Shown: in pieces, positions 33,342 through 42,940 of the stretch
How the letters are laid out: every line of letters begins with the position of its first letter
Numbering within the stretch: position 1 is the first letter of the stretch
Origin: Reticulitermes speratus
Taxonomy: Eukaryota > Arthropoda > Insecta > Blattodea > Rhinotermitidae
Reading direction: 5' to 3'
Length of the DNA: 64,000 nt
Assembly (NCBI GenBank): GCA_021186555.1
Contig: JAJKFL010000005.1
Location: forward strand, 20,462,635-20,526,634
Notes under the pieces: generated by a model
Seen by the model: the letters and a program-made list of their open reading frames with translations, nothing else
The model's database searches: none
What the model was told of the DNA's origin: nothing
Position numbers and translations under genes: made by a program

Positions 33342-34117
33342 CCTAGTTCCTTTGTCTTCATGTACATTAAATCATAACGTCCTATTCTTTGAAATTCTAT
33401 GATCTCGTCGCATATGCTCTCCAGATATTCCTTCTTGGCGTTGTCCGTGGCTCTTTTCAACTCATTCCTCAGTCTTCTGTAGTTCTTCCGTCCTTCTTCA
33501 TTGTTGATATTCTTCCATTTCCTTCGTTCATCCATTTTACTGATCATCTCCTGTGTAATCCATGGCTTTCTTGCTCTCCTCTCGACTTTTCCAACCAAAC
33601 CACTCATAGTATCTAACACACATTTCTTGATATTGTTCCACTGCACTTCCACATTCCCACTTTCACATTTGATTGCACCAAGCTGTTCTTCTAGTCTATC
33701 GTGTACTACCTGTCGTTGAGCATATAGCTTCTCCAAATCCCATCTTGGTTTTTTCGTGTGGAACCTCATGATCTTCTTCAATCTGGTGCAGATCTTTGCA
33801 ACCAGTAAATTGTGGTCAGAGTCAATATCTGCTCCAGGCAGTGTCTGCACATCCTTCACACTGTTCCTGAATCGTTGTTTCACTAGTACATAGTCCAGCT
33901 GATATCGATTCCTATCTCCTGGTGATTTCCACGTGTACAATCTTCTTTTAGGTTTTTTGAACCATGTGTTTGTTATAATAAGTCCATTTCTTTCACAGAA
34001 GTCAATAAGCATTTGACCTCTCTGATTCCTCCTTCCCAGTCCATATGGTCCAACAGTGTTGTGATGTGCTTTATCTCCAACCACACTGTTCCAATCTCCC
34101 ATTATAATCGTGTTTTT
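33284..34117 (-). pseudogene. LINE endonuclease C-terminal part, truncated
   Basis: Nicks target DNA for target-primed reverse transcription. The frame reads IIMGDWNSVVG, the GD-x-N motif of the exonuclease-endonuclease-phosphatase fold. It continues through YTWKSPGDRNRYQLDYVLV and SDHNLLVAKI, the C-terminal catalytic Asp-His motif (residues 95-97 counted from the first Met at 34102). A linker rich in Lys/Arg/Glu leads towards the RT. The N-terminal half with the first metal-binding residues is absent because the insertion is 5'-truncated. The frame ends prematurely at 33284 (DSQGI, stop). Shifting one frame continues into the RT (HIIINQRR), so a small indel lies at about 33284-33292. The element cannot make an active endonuclease. 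Confidence 0.9.
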
Positions 34118-35215
34118 CAGGACAATTTAAATAAATAGTGTGGTCAAGGAGAGTTTTAAGAGCAAAGTATGATAAAATGCATACAGATGTACATAGCTTG
34201 AACAGACAGACAGACACACACACACACACACACACATGTAGACACACACATATACACTTACACACATACAAAATGTATACAGTAAACTACCGTGTTCGTA
34301 GTCTCGTAAGTAGAACTGAAAATAATTTTAAATCTCCGCTGATAATAGATTATTTTTAAACGACTCTTTTTTCATTCTGGCCCCAAAAGAGTAAAGTAAT
34401 ACAAACCGGTCACTGTGCATAAGCGTATTGCTTGTAGGGGTACCTGAGGCAAGGATAGAAACGCTCCATGCTTTTGTATCCTCGGCATTAGAAGTAAGAT
34501 TAGTGGTTAGGTGCAAATATCATTCAGTTTTTTTCGCCGGGTAAAGAGGCTTCCTTTCAGTCAGGAATCTGCTGAGCCCCATGGGCGCTTTTTTACACAG
34601 ATTGAGCAGGAATAGGCCTATTATAATTTCCCTACGAACAGTCCAACTGCGTATTTATGCCGGAAGTTCCGCACTAGATCAAAGTGTGTGATGTCCGTCA
34701 TCTATCGGCTTTCGGACAAATCTGAATTTCTGCTAAGTTTCGAGATCAGCTGTTCGTTTGTTTGAAGCCACGAGCGGTTGTGAGGCAATATAATGTACTT
34801 GGCTAGTACAAATATTGTTCGTCAAACAACCAAGCGCCTAAGGTATAAGTTTACGACTGATGTTATTTAAGAAAAGCAAACACTTTCCGAAAGTTTCAAA
34901 GAAACTATGTTACAGACTTGAGTAAAAGTTTTACGGCTTTGTTGGTTTGCATGGCTTTACAGTGTATACATTGGTCTGTCGCTTGTAAATCTGAGACACA
35001 GGACACACTACACTTCATTCTCAATGTCCGTAGAGTAGGTATAAATGCGGTTAAGGCAAAAAAAAAAAAAAAAAAAAGAAAAGAACATTGCAAACCTAAT
35101 TCACAGTGAACTCTCGGTTGTAATAAAACGCTTGACAAAGTTAATTTGATTGAGATTATCTCGTTGTGTTTCTAGAAGATTCAGTGAAAAGTATTTTAGT
35201 ATTCCATCCAACACA
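34118..35215. other. no gene; (CA)n and poly(A)
   Basis: No gene recognised. A (CA)n microsatellite lies at 34212-34236, with further CA-rich sequence to about 34270. A run of 20 A lies at 35058-35077. Confidence 0.5.
34212..34270. repeat. (CA)n microsatellite
   Basis: A CAGA run leads into about 12 CA units and then interrupted ACAC-rich sequence. Confidence 0.9.
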
Positions 35216-35396
35216 GCTACATGTATTTTATTTAAGAACAACTACATATTTTCGGTCTTAATAAACCGTCATCAGGCCATCAATACAATATTTAAAAATC
35301 ATAATACATTTTTACCTTGTTTTTAAATATTGATGGCTTGATGATGGTCTGTTAAGAACTAAACATGTAGCTGTTCTTAAACAAAAGACATGTAGA
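35216..35396. repeat. fold-back element F6
   Basis: 181-bp inverted repeat. The left arm is CTACATGTATTTTATTTAAG, then AACAACTACATATTTTCGG and CGTCATCAGGCCATCAAT. The right arm, reverse complemented, is CTACATGTCTTTTGTTTAAG, then AACAGCTACATGTTTAG and CATCATCAAGCCATCAAT. The centre is AT-rich. It abuts the next fold-back with a two- to three-base overlap. Confidence 0.85.
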
Positions 35397-35600
35397 TCTG
35401 TGCTCTCCTGGGATATTACGCGGTGCCGTGTGGTAATTTTTTTACCGACGTTTCGGGACAACGTTTCGGTCCCATCTTCACGGGTCAAGAGACCAAACTT
35501 GGACTCTTGACCCGTGAAGATTTGACCGATATGCTGCTCCGAAACGTCGGTAAATTATTACCACACGGCACCGCGTAATATCCCAGAAGAACGCAGATCT
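35394..35600. repeat. fold-back element F5 (CACACGGCACCGCG type)
   Basis: 207-bp inverted repeat. The left arm begins AGATCTGTGCTCTCCTGGGA and continues TATTACGCGGTGCCGTGTGG and ACCGACGTTTCGG. The reverse-complemented right arm begins AGATCTGCGTTCTTCTGGGA and repeats the same segments almost exactly. Inner arms CTTCACGGGTCAAGAG and CTCTTGACCCGTGAAG are also complementary. The reverse frame FFWDITRCRVVIIYRRFG is a by-product; I recall similar artefact proteins in other insect annotations. Confidence 0.92.
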
Positions 35601-36109
35601 TATCAACATCTCGGCGGAAGCCTCAAATAAAAGAGACTTTGTTGTGTTGGACGGAATATTAAAATATTTGTCACTGCAACTTGACAAAATTCCGAACGCC
35701 ACTTAATCATATTAACTACCAATCTCTGACATAATGACACTAAAACACTTAAACAGTATCGCTGTATGTGACTGAGGCTCCCACGAAGGGGAATATATAC
35801 AGTTTGCGGTAATCTGGATTTGACACCTTCACGAGGCATATTCAGTAATTAAGGTTTCCTAGCCGGTAACTTTTGTGTTAAATCAAGCATCTTGTTTTTC
35901 GGTAGGAAGCATAGTAGTGGTGAGCTGTAACAGATGGAGCAATAGTCGGTCAGTCAGGTGCTGATCAGGGATGAAGTTGAAGTGCAATGACATCGACAAT
36001 TGCAATCTTGGTCCCACGAATCATTCGGTATTGGTGGGCGTTTTATTTTTTGCATCATCGAAATTCGCAGCCATTTAACATAATTATATTATGATGGGGC
36101 AATCAGAGC
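35601..36109. other. no gene; probable 5' flank of the mariner
   Basis: No coding sequence recognised. The last ~100 bases may contain the lost N terminus of the mariner transposase, but frames are too degraded to say. Confidence 0.35.
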
Positions 36110-37010
36110 GCAGCATGTCAGAAATGGCGCAATGAGTTCGCAAATTGTCGAATGGATTTTCAAGACGATGATTAAACCTGTCAGCCCAGAACACGGATGA
36201 AGGGCTTGAATACAGCACAAGTGGAGGAACTAATTTTGGGAAAACGAAGGCTCACAATGCGACATTTATTCGCTGCATTGGAGTTGTCCGGTGGAACTTT
36301 ACGCATTAGCCATGAAGAACTGGATAACGCAAAATTTGTGCATCCTGCATACAAAGATGTCTGACGAAATAGCATAAAAATCGAAGTGTTGAAGATGCGT
36401 TGAGATTGTCTTTTCACATCTTCTACGATACAAATAAGAAGGGAACAAGTTCATGTAATCCATAGTGGGAGGCACATGCACACGGTGTCACTGCTCAAGA
36501 ATAAGCCGCAATGCAGTTGAAACCCTAAAATTTTCCGATACTCAAAATTTTGATGTGCTTTAAGTCTGCTGTTATAGTTACGGGATATGTATTTGATGAT
36601 GCAGAAGAGTCATGCACGTTGAATTCGTGTTTCGGGTACAACAATGATCGCGAAAGCCTACTGCGACATGCTGCGATGAATGTGTGAAGTAATTCGCAGA
36701 AAGGGAACTCGACGTCTCTCTCGACGTGTGTTCTTTCAGCACAACAATGCAGCCCCACACAGCGGACGTCGGACACAGTATTTGTTGCAGTCGCTTTGTA
36801 GGGAGCTTTTGAAAGACGCACCCTAGAGTCCTTACTTTGCACCATCGGACTTATTTGTTCGAACCGGTGAAGCCACACTTGGGATTTCACCGATTCAACA
36901 ATAATGAGGAAGAGGAAATAACTCTTCGTGATTGGTTTCAAACGCAGAAGCTTGATTTGTAGTTCGACGAAATGTTTAAACTCGTGCCAAGGTGGATAAA
37001 TATATCACTG
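36110..37010 (+). pseudogene. mariner (DD34D) transposase pseudogene
   Basis: Decayed cut-and-paste transposase. Readable segments in order are KWRNEFANCRMDFQDDD (end of the N-terminal helix-turn-helix), LNTAQVEELILG and RRLTMRHLFAALELSGGTL, then about 300 degraded bases, then QHNNAAPH, FAPSDLF and RDWFQT. The second catalytic Asp, expected in HDNARPH, is Asn (codon 36743-36745). The third is intact in PSDLF (36848-36850), with exactly 34 residues between them, the mariner spacing. Several stops and frameshifts (for example TAA after QDDD and TAG before SPYF). No TIRs could be identified. Confidence 0.85.
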
Positions 37011-37737
37011 TGCTCAGGGAATTCTCTTGAGAAATAACAATACTCAATGGAATTCGTAGCTATGTTTAACGTTGTAATGGCTTCTTATTCAATGTTTTTT
37101 ACCTAGGGCATCTTACTTGTTGAACATTCTTGGTAGGTTTGTATATTTTCCTCCGAAGCATTTGTATATGTCAAATAACACGGCGTCATATTCTAGAATG
37201 CCTTAGGCTGTATAAATATTCTAATCGCATTTTGTTAAGTTACCGAGCCTAAGACGGCTTTTTGTTTTGCTCTCAGCAATGGAGCTGCGTGTTCGCTGAT
37301 TCGCTGTAACAGGTACTGCGACTAGTGGTGCTTTAGGACAAATTCGCGAAACAGCAGTTGTGTAGGTGGTAGTTGTACTATATACATACTTGCCTTAGAA
37401 CTTTGTAATTTTTAGCCTTCACTAGTGGCATGATAAAGATTTATAGCAGTGTTTAATCTATATGAGCTCGCAAAATCAGGAACTACGGGTGTAAAACAAT
37501 TTCGCTTGTACTCAATCTGTTTCGTCTTTCCGCTTGACGTCAAAATGTGATCAATCAGAGATATATTATAAAAACAAGCACGGAAGAAGTGCGTTGTTGT
37601 CGTCCCACCTGTGTTATGATTGCACTAGCTCGACAGACAGACAAAGACCTCACGTTTATCGTAATGTTCACCGCATGAAGTAATACTTGTGATACACGTG
37701 AGTCCGCCTCTGTGTTCCAATTACAACGCTGTAAATA
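37011..37737. other. no gene recognised
   Basis: No recognised element or gene. Confidence 0.5.
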
Positions 37738-37935
37738 TTTCGAAGCAGGGACAAGAGACTGTCTCGTCTCCAAAACCGTCCAGACCGGATGGTGGGCTCA
37801 CTCCTCCTATTTAATGCGTCCCGGGGTTCTTTCGTTGGGGTAAAGCGGTCGGGGTATGAAGTTGTCAACTCGCCTCCATCTAACATTTACGTTAAGAATG
37901 AGTGGAGCTATGCCTCTGATTCCCTTGCACCGAGT
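37738..37935 (+). mobile_element. SINE-A, head missing
   Basis: Starts near a degraded B box and continues GGGACAAGAGACTGTCTCG, CTCCAAAACCGTCCAGACCG, GGGGTAAAGCGGTCGGGGT and GTTAAGAATGAGTGGAGC, matching the SINE-A body. The 3' end is cut off. No TSD. Confidence 0.7.
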
Positions 37936-38312
37936 TCGAAAACATCTGTAGCGTCATTTATTTTAAAGCTAGCTAGTAAAAGTTACAGCTGCGTGGGAAT
38001 TGGCTACATCCAGACGATGTCCAAACAGAGGGGAAGGGGCCCACCTGTGAGAAATCTTGGGTAGAAACACAATTTTGGGGTGGGCATTCGTGTACTTTTT
38101 TATGACGGAACGGGCCCATTGTGTGACAAGTATGGAATTTGTTGAAACAGTACATATTTTGTCATTAGATAAACTAGTAGGCCTATCCTGTATTCAACCA
38201 GTGTCTTTGATGAGGCTTATTAATAGAAGGAAACGCCGTTGGTGGAGAGGTAAAATGTGGCATTTCCTGTGTCTACGCCATGCAGGCATATATAGGAAGA
38301 TTAGATGTACAG
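37936..38312. other. no gene recognised
   Basis: Unrecognised sequence between two SINE clusters. Confidence 0.45.
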
Positions 38313-38415
38313 CTACATTCATTCTTAATGTCGGCACTAAATGGGGATGAGCAGGCCGTGCTATGGCTCAGGCGGTTAGTCGCCGGCCTCTCACCGCCGA
38401 GGCCCGGGTTCGATC

Positions 38416-38588
38416 CCATAATGCCGATCCAGTGGCCGTGCGGTCTAAGGCGTGGGTCTTCGGCCGCTCGCTTGCTAGGATCGTGGGTTCGAATCCCACC
38501 GGGGGCATGGATGTTTGTGTTGTATTTGTTGAAAGGACGGTAGCATGGAACGTAAAAAGTGACATGAAGGACGAAAGGATATAAAACA

Positions 38589-38621
<33 letters not shown>
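38416..38621 (+). mobile_element. SINE-C unit 1 (inner level)
   Basis: tRNA-Leu/Ser-like head GTGGCCGTGCGGTCTAAGGC and GGGTTCGAATCCCACCGGGG, a body of about 80 bp with GGACGGTAGCATGG, and a 30-base poly(A) tail (38592-38621). Both promoter boxes match consensus well. Confidence 0.88.
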
Positions 38622-38622
<1 letters not shown>

Positions 38623-38818
38623 GATCCCAGTGGCCGTGCGGTCTAAGGCGTGGGTCTTCGGCCGCTCGCTTACTAGGATCGTGGGTTCGAATCCCACCGG
38701 GGGCATGGATGTTTGTGTTGTGTTAGATGTATCGACGGTAGCATGAACCGTAAAGTGACATGCAGGACAAAAAGGACTTCAACAGTACAAATGGATCAAA
38801 GGGGAAACCCCAGGAATT

Positions 38819-38866
<48 letters not shown>
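38622..38866 (+). mobile_element. SINE-C unit 2, tandem with unit 1
   Basis: Head nearly identical to unit 1 (GTGGCCGTGCGGTCTAAGGC; GGGTTCGAATCCCACC). A similar body has a longer 3' extension (GGACTTCAACAGTACAAATG, GGGGAAACCCC) and a 44-base poly(A) tail (38823-38866). CGATCCC precedes both units, so the second insertion, or a dimeric transcript, may have used the same site. Long uninterrupted A-runs suggest youth. Confidence 0.88.
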
Positions 38867-38870
<4 letters not shown>

Positions 38871-39257
38871 GGGTCAGTCCATGTGGGATTTGGGGTGGAC
38901 AAAGTGGCACTGGGACAGGTTTTTCCCCAAGTACTTCGGTTTTCCCCTGTAAATTTCTTTCTATCGGTGCTCCATTAGTTGGAAAAATAAAAAAAACTAA
39001 TCATCTTTATCACAGGGTGCGTCCGTAACATCTGCTGAGAGGCCCTTCACCACAAAAAGAAATGGAGATGCGTTATTATCTTTATGCCTCGTCAGCTTTA
39101 CCCCCGTGAAAGAATCCCAGCAGCCATTGAACAGTCGACTGGGTGGGTCCTATAGCCTGTCTGGACGGTCTGGAAAAAGAAAAATTTCTTTCTCCTTCTG
39201 GGGTTTGAACATGTGGTCTCCAGTCCGTAGCCTAGTCACTATACCGGCTACGCCGTC

Positions 39258-39605
39258 CTGTCTGTATTGTTGGATAAGTTCTTTCTGCTATTATTTGCAG
39301 TGAAGGAAACCAAAAGTTTGTAAATGCATGTTTAAATTTTAACGTTTCCTTCATACCAGAAGTTTAATTAATGAAAAGATGTGACTGATTGTAGCTACTT
39401 AGGTACATCTAAATTGAACTTTTGAACGATCTATAATTTAATGAAAGAAACACGACTTTTAAATTTTGTTCTCCATTACAGCGATTGAATTACACCAGAG
39501 TATTATGAATATCAAGTATTGAAATGCGAGAAATTAGATTGCTAGGCTACATATATTTTGTATTCTGAAGTTATGAAACCCCTCATTTTATTCTTATGGC
39601 TTATG
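39258..39605. other. no gene recognised
   Basis: Short AT-rich gap with no recognised feature. Confidence 0.45.
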
Positions 39606-39709
39606 ACACCTTGTAGTCTGGTAGGAGGTTACTTACGTCTTGAACGTAGAAGATGAAGTATAAATTCTCAGAAAGATTGATAAGGCTCTACCAGACTACA
39701 CGGTGTTTT
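39606..39709. repeat. fold-back element F3 (CACCGTGTAGT type)
   Basis: 104-bp inverted repeat. The left end ACACCTTGTAGTCTGGTAGG and the reverse-complemented right end ACACCGTGTAGTCTGGTAGA match closely. The interior is shorter and more diverged than in F1 and F2. Confidence 0.75.
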
Positions 39710-41639
39710 AACACAACACAGTAGGAGTCTAAACTTACTGCGTGATCTCTAACAAACTTCTAGCACTTTTTAATGTACTCTGGCAATAAGCAAGTACAGT
39801 GTGGTGCTGAATTCACAAAGACTGACATTAAAACTACCATTTGGTCGAAAATTATCCTTTATCCTTTCCGGAACCGGAATTTCAATATGAAGTAAACTGT
39901 ACGCTTATAGTTCTTTGTTGAGGCAGTTTTATGTTTAGCAGGCTTCGTAGTAAATTTTTATTGAAGCTACGGTATTTTTATTTTCTTCGTAGCAACCAGC
40001 TTCAGAAATGTGTCTGTTTCACCATGTCGACCTCTCCGTTTGTGCGGATTTAACAATTCGAGAACAGCTGAACAGATGTTTAATGAAATCTGATACTGGG
40101 AAGCTTTACTCAGGTTTGTCAACACAGTTCGTTTCTGGCTAAAATTGGACAACAATGACGGGCACTTTACATGAGGATGTACATGCTATTTTGAGTACAT
40201 CTTCAGAACTAATTGTTAAGTTTTTGTAAAGTTGTAAAGAAAAAAAACTTTTCGTTATGTTTTGTGTTTCTAGATCTCATTAATAAAAAAGTAGGGAACG
40301 ATATGCCTACGTGACTAACTTGTTCATCATAATGAGGCTGGCCGTCGCGGTATTGTAGGGAGTTTTCTTTGGGCGATAGCAAGAGGAGAAGTTTGTATCT
40401 TCCAGGACAGCTCCATCGCTGGTGAGTTAAAAAATAGCGATGTGCAGCTGTAGGGTCACACGGGCATTGTTTGGTTAATAGGCCGAGAAATTGGTGAAGA
40501 ACATAGCATGCTTCTGGCATAATACCAAGAATGTCCAGAGAAGAACTGCGGCTGCCTCCTGTCACCGGCGGGATGATGTAAGTTCATTGGAAGTTTCATA
40601 TGCTTACTAATTAACCAACACTGCTGGAGCGGAACCTGAGGTAAACTTTACTAATTACAGAGTGCGCCGTTGGACAGATCCTGAGCCAGTTCTAATCACT
40701 TCGCATGCTCACCTTTGTCCTTACATGTCTGAAGTACAAGCCTAGTTACTGTAACAATAAGAAACTCTGTACCTTATCACAGTGTATTTATGTGTTTTGT
40801 ATGGCGGCCAGATCTTAGCGGTTATTGTTTCAAACAGCAATGATGATTGTCCTTTACAATGAATAGGGAGTGTGTTCCCTGTGACGCAGGAACTGAATTT
40901 TTATGTGTAATTTAAATGAACGTTAGCCCTCATTTCCCCTATTGGAGCTACCAAAGGGAAGATTTCAAAGAGGATTTTCTATGAAAATTTTGTATAAAAT
41001 CTTTACCTACCTCACATATACAGCCTTATTCGTTTCGTTACCGCAGTAATACTAGTTGGCTTATACAAATCACGAATTTATTAGTGCGAAATATCATAAC
41101 TTTTTCACTTACTTCATCCTTCTTATTTTAAGGTGTTCTCGTGAGCGTTTTCTTTACAAAGAACGTGTAATCTGTGTTGTTACATCGTAGTAAGAGGCCC
41201 CATTTCACATTCATACAAAATAACTGAAATTATTATTTTCGTATCCTAATCTTCAACATTTTCGGCATGACGTCATACATGTGTCGGTTATTCAATTATT
41301 TTATGACACCATATCAACTGCTGTCAATATGCAACCGATTCTTTGGTTATTTTAAGACGCCCTTTCCATTCCGAAGATTCTATAACTCAGAATGAGATAA
41401 GATGAAGACAGCCGCTTCCTGTCTAGTCCTTTCTAGATCACGGAATATGGTCATCGTCTCATACTATTTCACAGTAAACAACCCTATCCAATTTATGAAT
41501 CGTAGTTATATAACTGCCATCCATCCACCGGCGCTGCGTGTGTTACCAAATCTCATCTTAACTCCCTCCAGTATTTGTTTGCACTTATTTCGAATACCGG
41601 GATAATTAGTGACTTAAAATAAGTCACTGCTTATTCCTC
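39710..41639. other. no gene; fragment of repeat R1
   Basis: A fragment of repeat R1 lies at about 40138-40212 (GACAACAATGACGGGCACTT…ATGAGGATGTACAT). A 118-codon reverse frame at 40209-40565 and a possible 85-bp forward exon at 40337-40421 (CTAAC, then AG, ending in a consensus GTGAGT donor) compete for the same bases and neither is recognisable. A GTGACTTA hairpin lies at 41608-41628. Confidence 0.35.
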
Positions 41640-41735
41640 CTATCGTTTCAACATACTCATACTTTCACGCCATTTGGCTCTATATAATATGTGCAGTTGA
41701 TACACCGTCACGAAATAACTTCTCCACCATTGACA
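41640..41735 (+). mobile_element. SINE 3' tail fragment
   Basis: CACGCCATTTGGCTCTATA and GTGCAGTTGATACACCGTCA, then CACGAAATAAC, match the end of the SINE-D candidate at 59465-59735 in order. This is a common tail type among insect SINEs. The head is not recognisable. Confidence 0.45.
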
Positions 41736-41889
41736 GTTGTTTATCATATGTCATCTAAGCTCCTTGTAATTATTTCTTAATAGGTTTTACTACTAAATAT
41801 TGATGCAGGTTTAGGCCTATTAGACGCTATATCTATAATCAAGAATTAAGGCGTCAGTAACCACAGCCGATAGCGTGCCATTATGTATA

Positions 41890-42078
41890 TCTCGTTCATT
41901 TCGTAGTCTGTCTGACGACAGATCCATGGGCCCATCCAAAGCAGTTTCTGCACAGTGTGCGATCAAGTGTTTCTTCTTTCAATTTACAGTACCCCCCCCC
42001 CTCGTTTCCTTAAGGTTATCTAGTAGCTGCTTACGTCTTCTTACTCAACTTCCCATCACTTCTATCTTTCCTTCTATT
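41890..42078 (-). mobile_element. RTE-like LINE, 3' end only
   Basis: About 190 bp of the 3' end of the same family as the 31631-34117 element, on the same strand. It is more diverged (CGTAGTCTGTCTGACGACAG against CTGTAGTCTGTCTTACGACA) and carries a C-run insertion. 5'-truncated. Confidence 0.85.
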
Positions 42079-42749
42079 GTGTAGATCTATCCAGACTTTA
42101 TTTTTGTAGCAGATTTTAAGAAAATCATGCTTCTCTGTTTAATCTATCGTCACAAATATTCATCAAAGTTCAGCCTCAATATCTTTGTTTACATTGAAGC
42201 CAAATGGATTTGATACCGGACCGCGATTTCACAGTCATTGTTATTAATATGTACGAAATATACCTTGTTTCTATGATAGCGCCTCTTTCCCCAGACGGCC
42301 AGGGCCACTAAATTCTGAATATTCTGTTTGTCTCACTTGTTTTATCAGTCTATCGGAATTTGTAAGCACAGGTATTTCCTTCTGCCAAGTTTAAACCGGA
42401 AGTTTCTAGTTTTCTTTGCACGTACCTTGTGGGCGTACATGGCTAGTCATAACGAGACAACGAGGAACATTGAAACATCATATGCTTAGCTGAGTTGTAA
42501 CACGTAACTGTCACCTTCTTCGTAAATATTTGTAAGAGTTCTGCGAGTGACACTCCGTCATTTTTTTCAGATTCTTCAGCAGACATGACAGGTGGTTTTT
42601 GAAAAGGAGGTTCGAACATAAATCATAAAACGTTACATCCTTTTTTGCATAGGTGTCTACTCCAGCAGATCTGCCGTCCTATTATTATTGTTATTGGTCT
42701 TTATTTTATTTCATTTTATTTCACTTTTTTGTGAATAAAAACTTAACAA
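42079..42749. other. no gene recognised
   Basis: No recognised feature. Confidence 0.5.
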
Positions 42750-42940
42750 CAATAAAACTCTTTCAGGCTGCCCGGCCGCGTCAGGTGGTTGAAAGGCGAA
42801 TAAACCAACGTTTCGAGAACCATCTCTGTTTTCGTCGTCAGGAAACTAATGACGAGAAAAGAAATGGTTCTCGAAATGTTGGTTTATTCGCTTTTCAACC
42901 ACCTGGCGTAGCTGGTAGACCGAGAGAGTTTTTTATTTGC
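42750..42940. repeat. fold-back element F7
   Basis: 191-bp inverted repeat with strong inner arms. GCGTCAGGTGGTTGAAAGGC, GAATAAACCAACGTTTCGAG and CATCTCTGTTTTCGTCGTCA on the left pair with a right arm whose reverse complement is nearly identical. They enclose a loop of about seven bases. Less similar outer arms (AATAAAACTCTTTCAGG) extend the pairing. The AACGTTTCGAG motif sits in the stem as in the other fold-backs. Frames across it are incidental. Confidence 0.92.

Larger units (their letters stand above)
31631..34117 (-). mobile_element. RTE-like non-LTR retrotransposon, 5'-truncated
   Basis: About 2.5 kb of a LINE on the minus strand. It carries the C-terminal part of an apurinic-type endonuclease, a complete reverse transcriptase and the post-RT domain, and ends in GAATGAATGAATGAAA right over the stop codon. 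Short tandem-repeat tails without poly(A) are typical of the RTE clade. The 5' end breaks off within the endonuclease at about 34117, as incomplete reverse transcription would leave it. One frameshift near 33285 separates the two open frames. Other copies of its 3' end lie at 29933-30025 and 41890-42078. Clade assignment is from motif style, not phylogeny. Confidence 0.92.
38350..39059 (+). mobile_element. SINE-B interrupted by SINE-C units (middle level)
   Basis: The head (38350 to about 38415) has GTGCTATGGCTCAGGCGG and GGGTTCGATCCC. The body resumes at 38867 with TCCCGGGTCAGTCCATGTGG and runs to the CACCACAAAAAG end. TSD AAATGGGGATG (38339-38349) and AAATGGAGATG (39060-39070), one mismatch, lies in the surrounding SINE-A. 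The break is exactly at the B box. Confidence 0.88.
38313..39257 (-). mobile_element. SINE-A interrupted by other SINEs (outer level of a nest)
   Basis: A reverse-strand SINE-A split in two. The 3' part (38313-38349) reads CATTCTTAATGTCGGCACTA. The rest (39060-39257) holds AGCTTTACCCCCGTGAAAG, GGGTTTGAACATG (decayed B box) and GTAGCCTAGTCACTATACCG (A box). The gap is filled by a SINE-B flanked by an 11-bp duplication of the SINE-A sequence. This is the oldest of the three levels. Confidence 0.8.

Noticed and set aside
34200-34280. CA-rich stretch as a regulatory or telomeric array
   Set aside because: An ordinary dinucleotide microsatellite. No TTAGG telomeric units are present.
36525-36941. 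138-codon reverse frame
   Set aside because: Antisense to the mariner transposase pseudogene, whose forward reading has the DD34D motifs.
38425-38510. Possible tRNA-Leu or tRNA-Ser genes
   Set aside because: The tRNA-like heads are duplicated with poly(A) tails and lack a convincing full cloverleaf, so they are SINE-C units.
38580-38870. Long A-runs as assembly padding
   Set aside because: Each run sits exactly at the 3' end of a SINE-C unit, as a retroposon tail should. Their exact lengths may still be unreliable.
40209-40565. 118-codon reverse frame and a competing 85-bp forward exon with a GTGAGT donor
   Set aside because: The two readings exclude each other, neither is recognisable and no partner exons were found.
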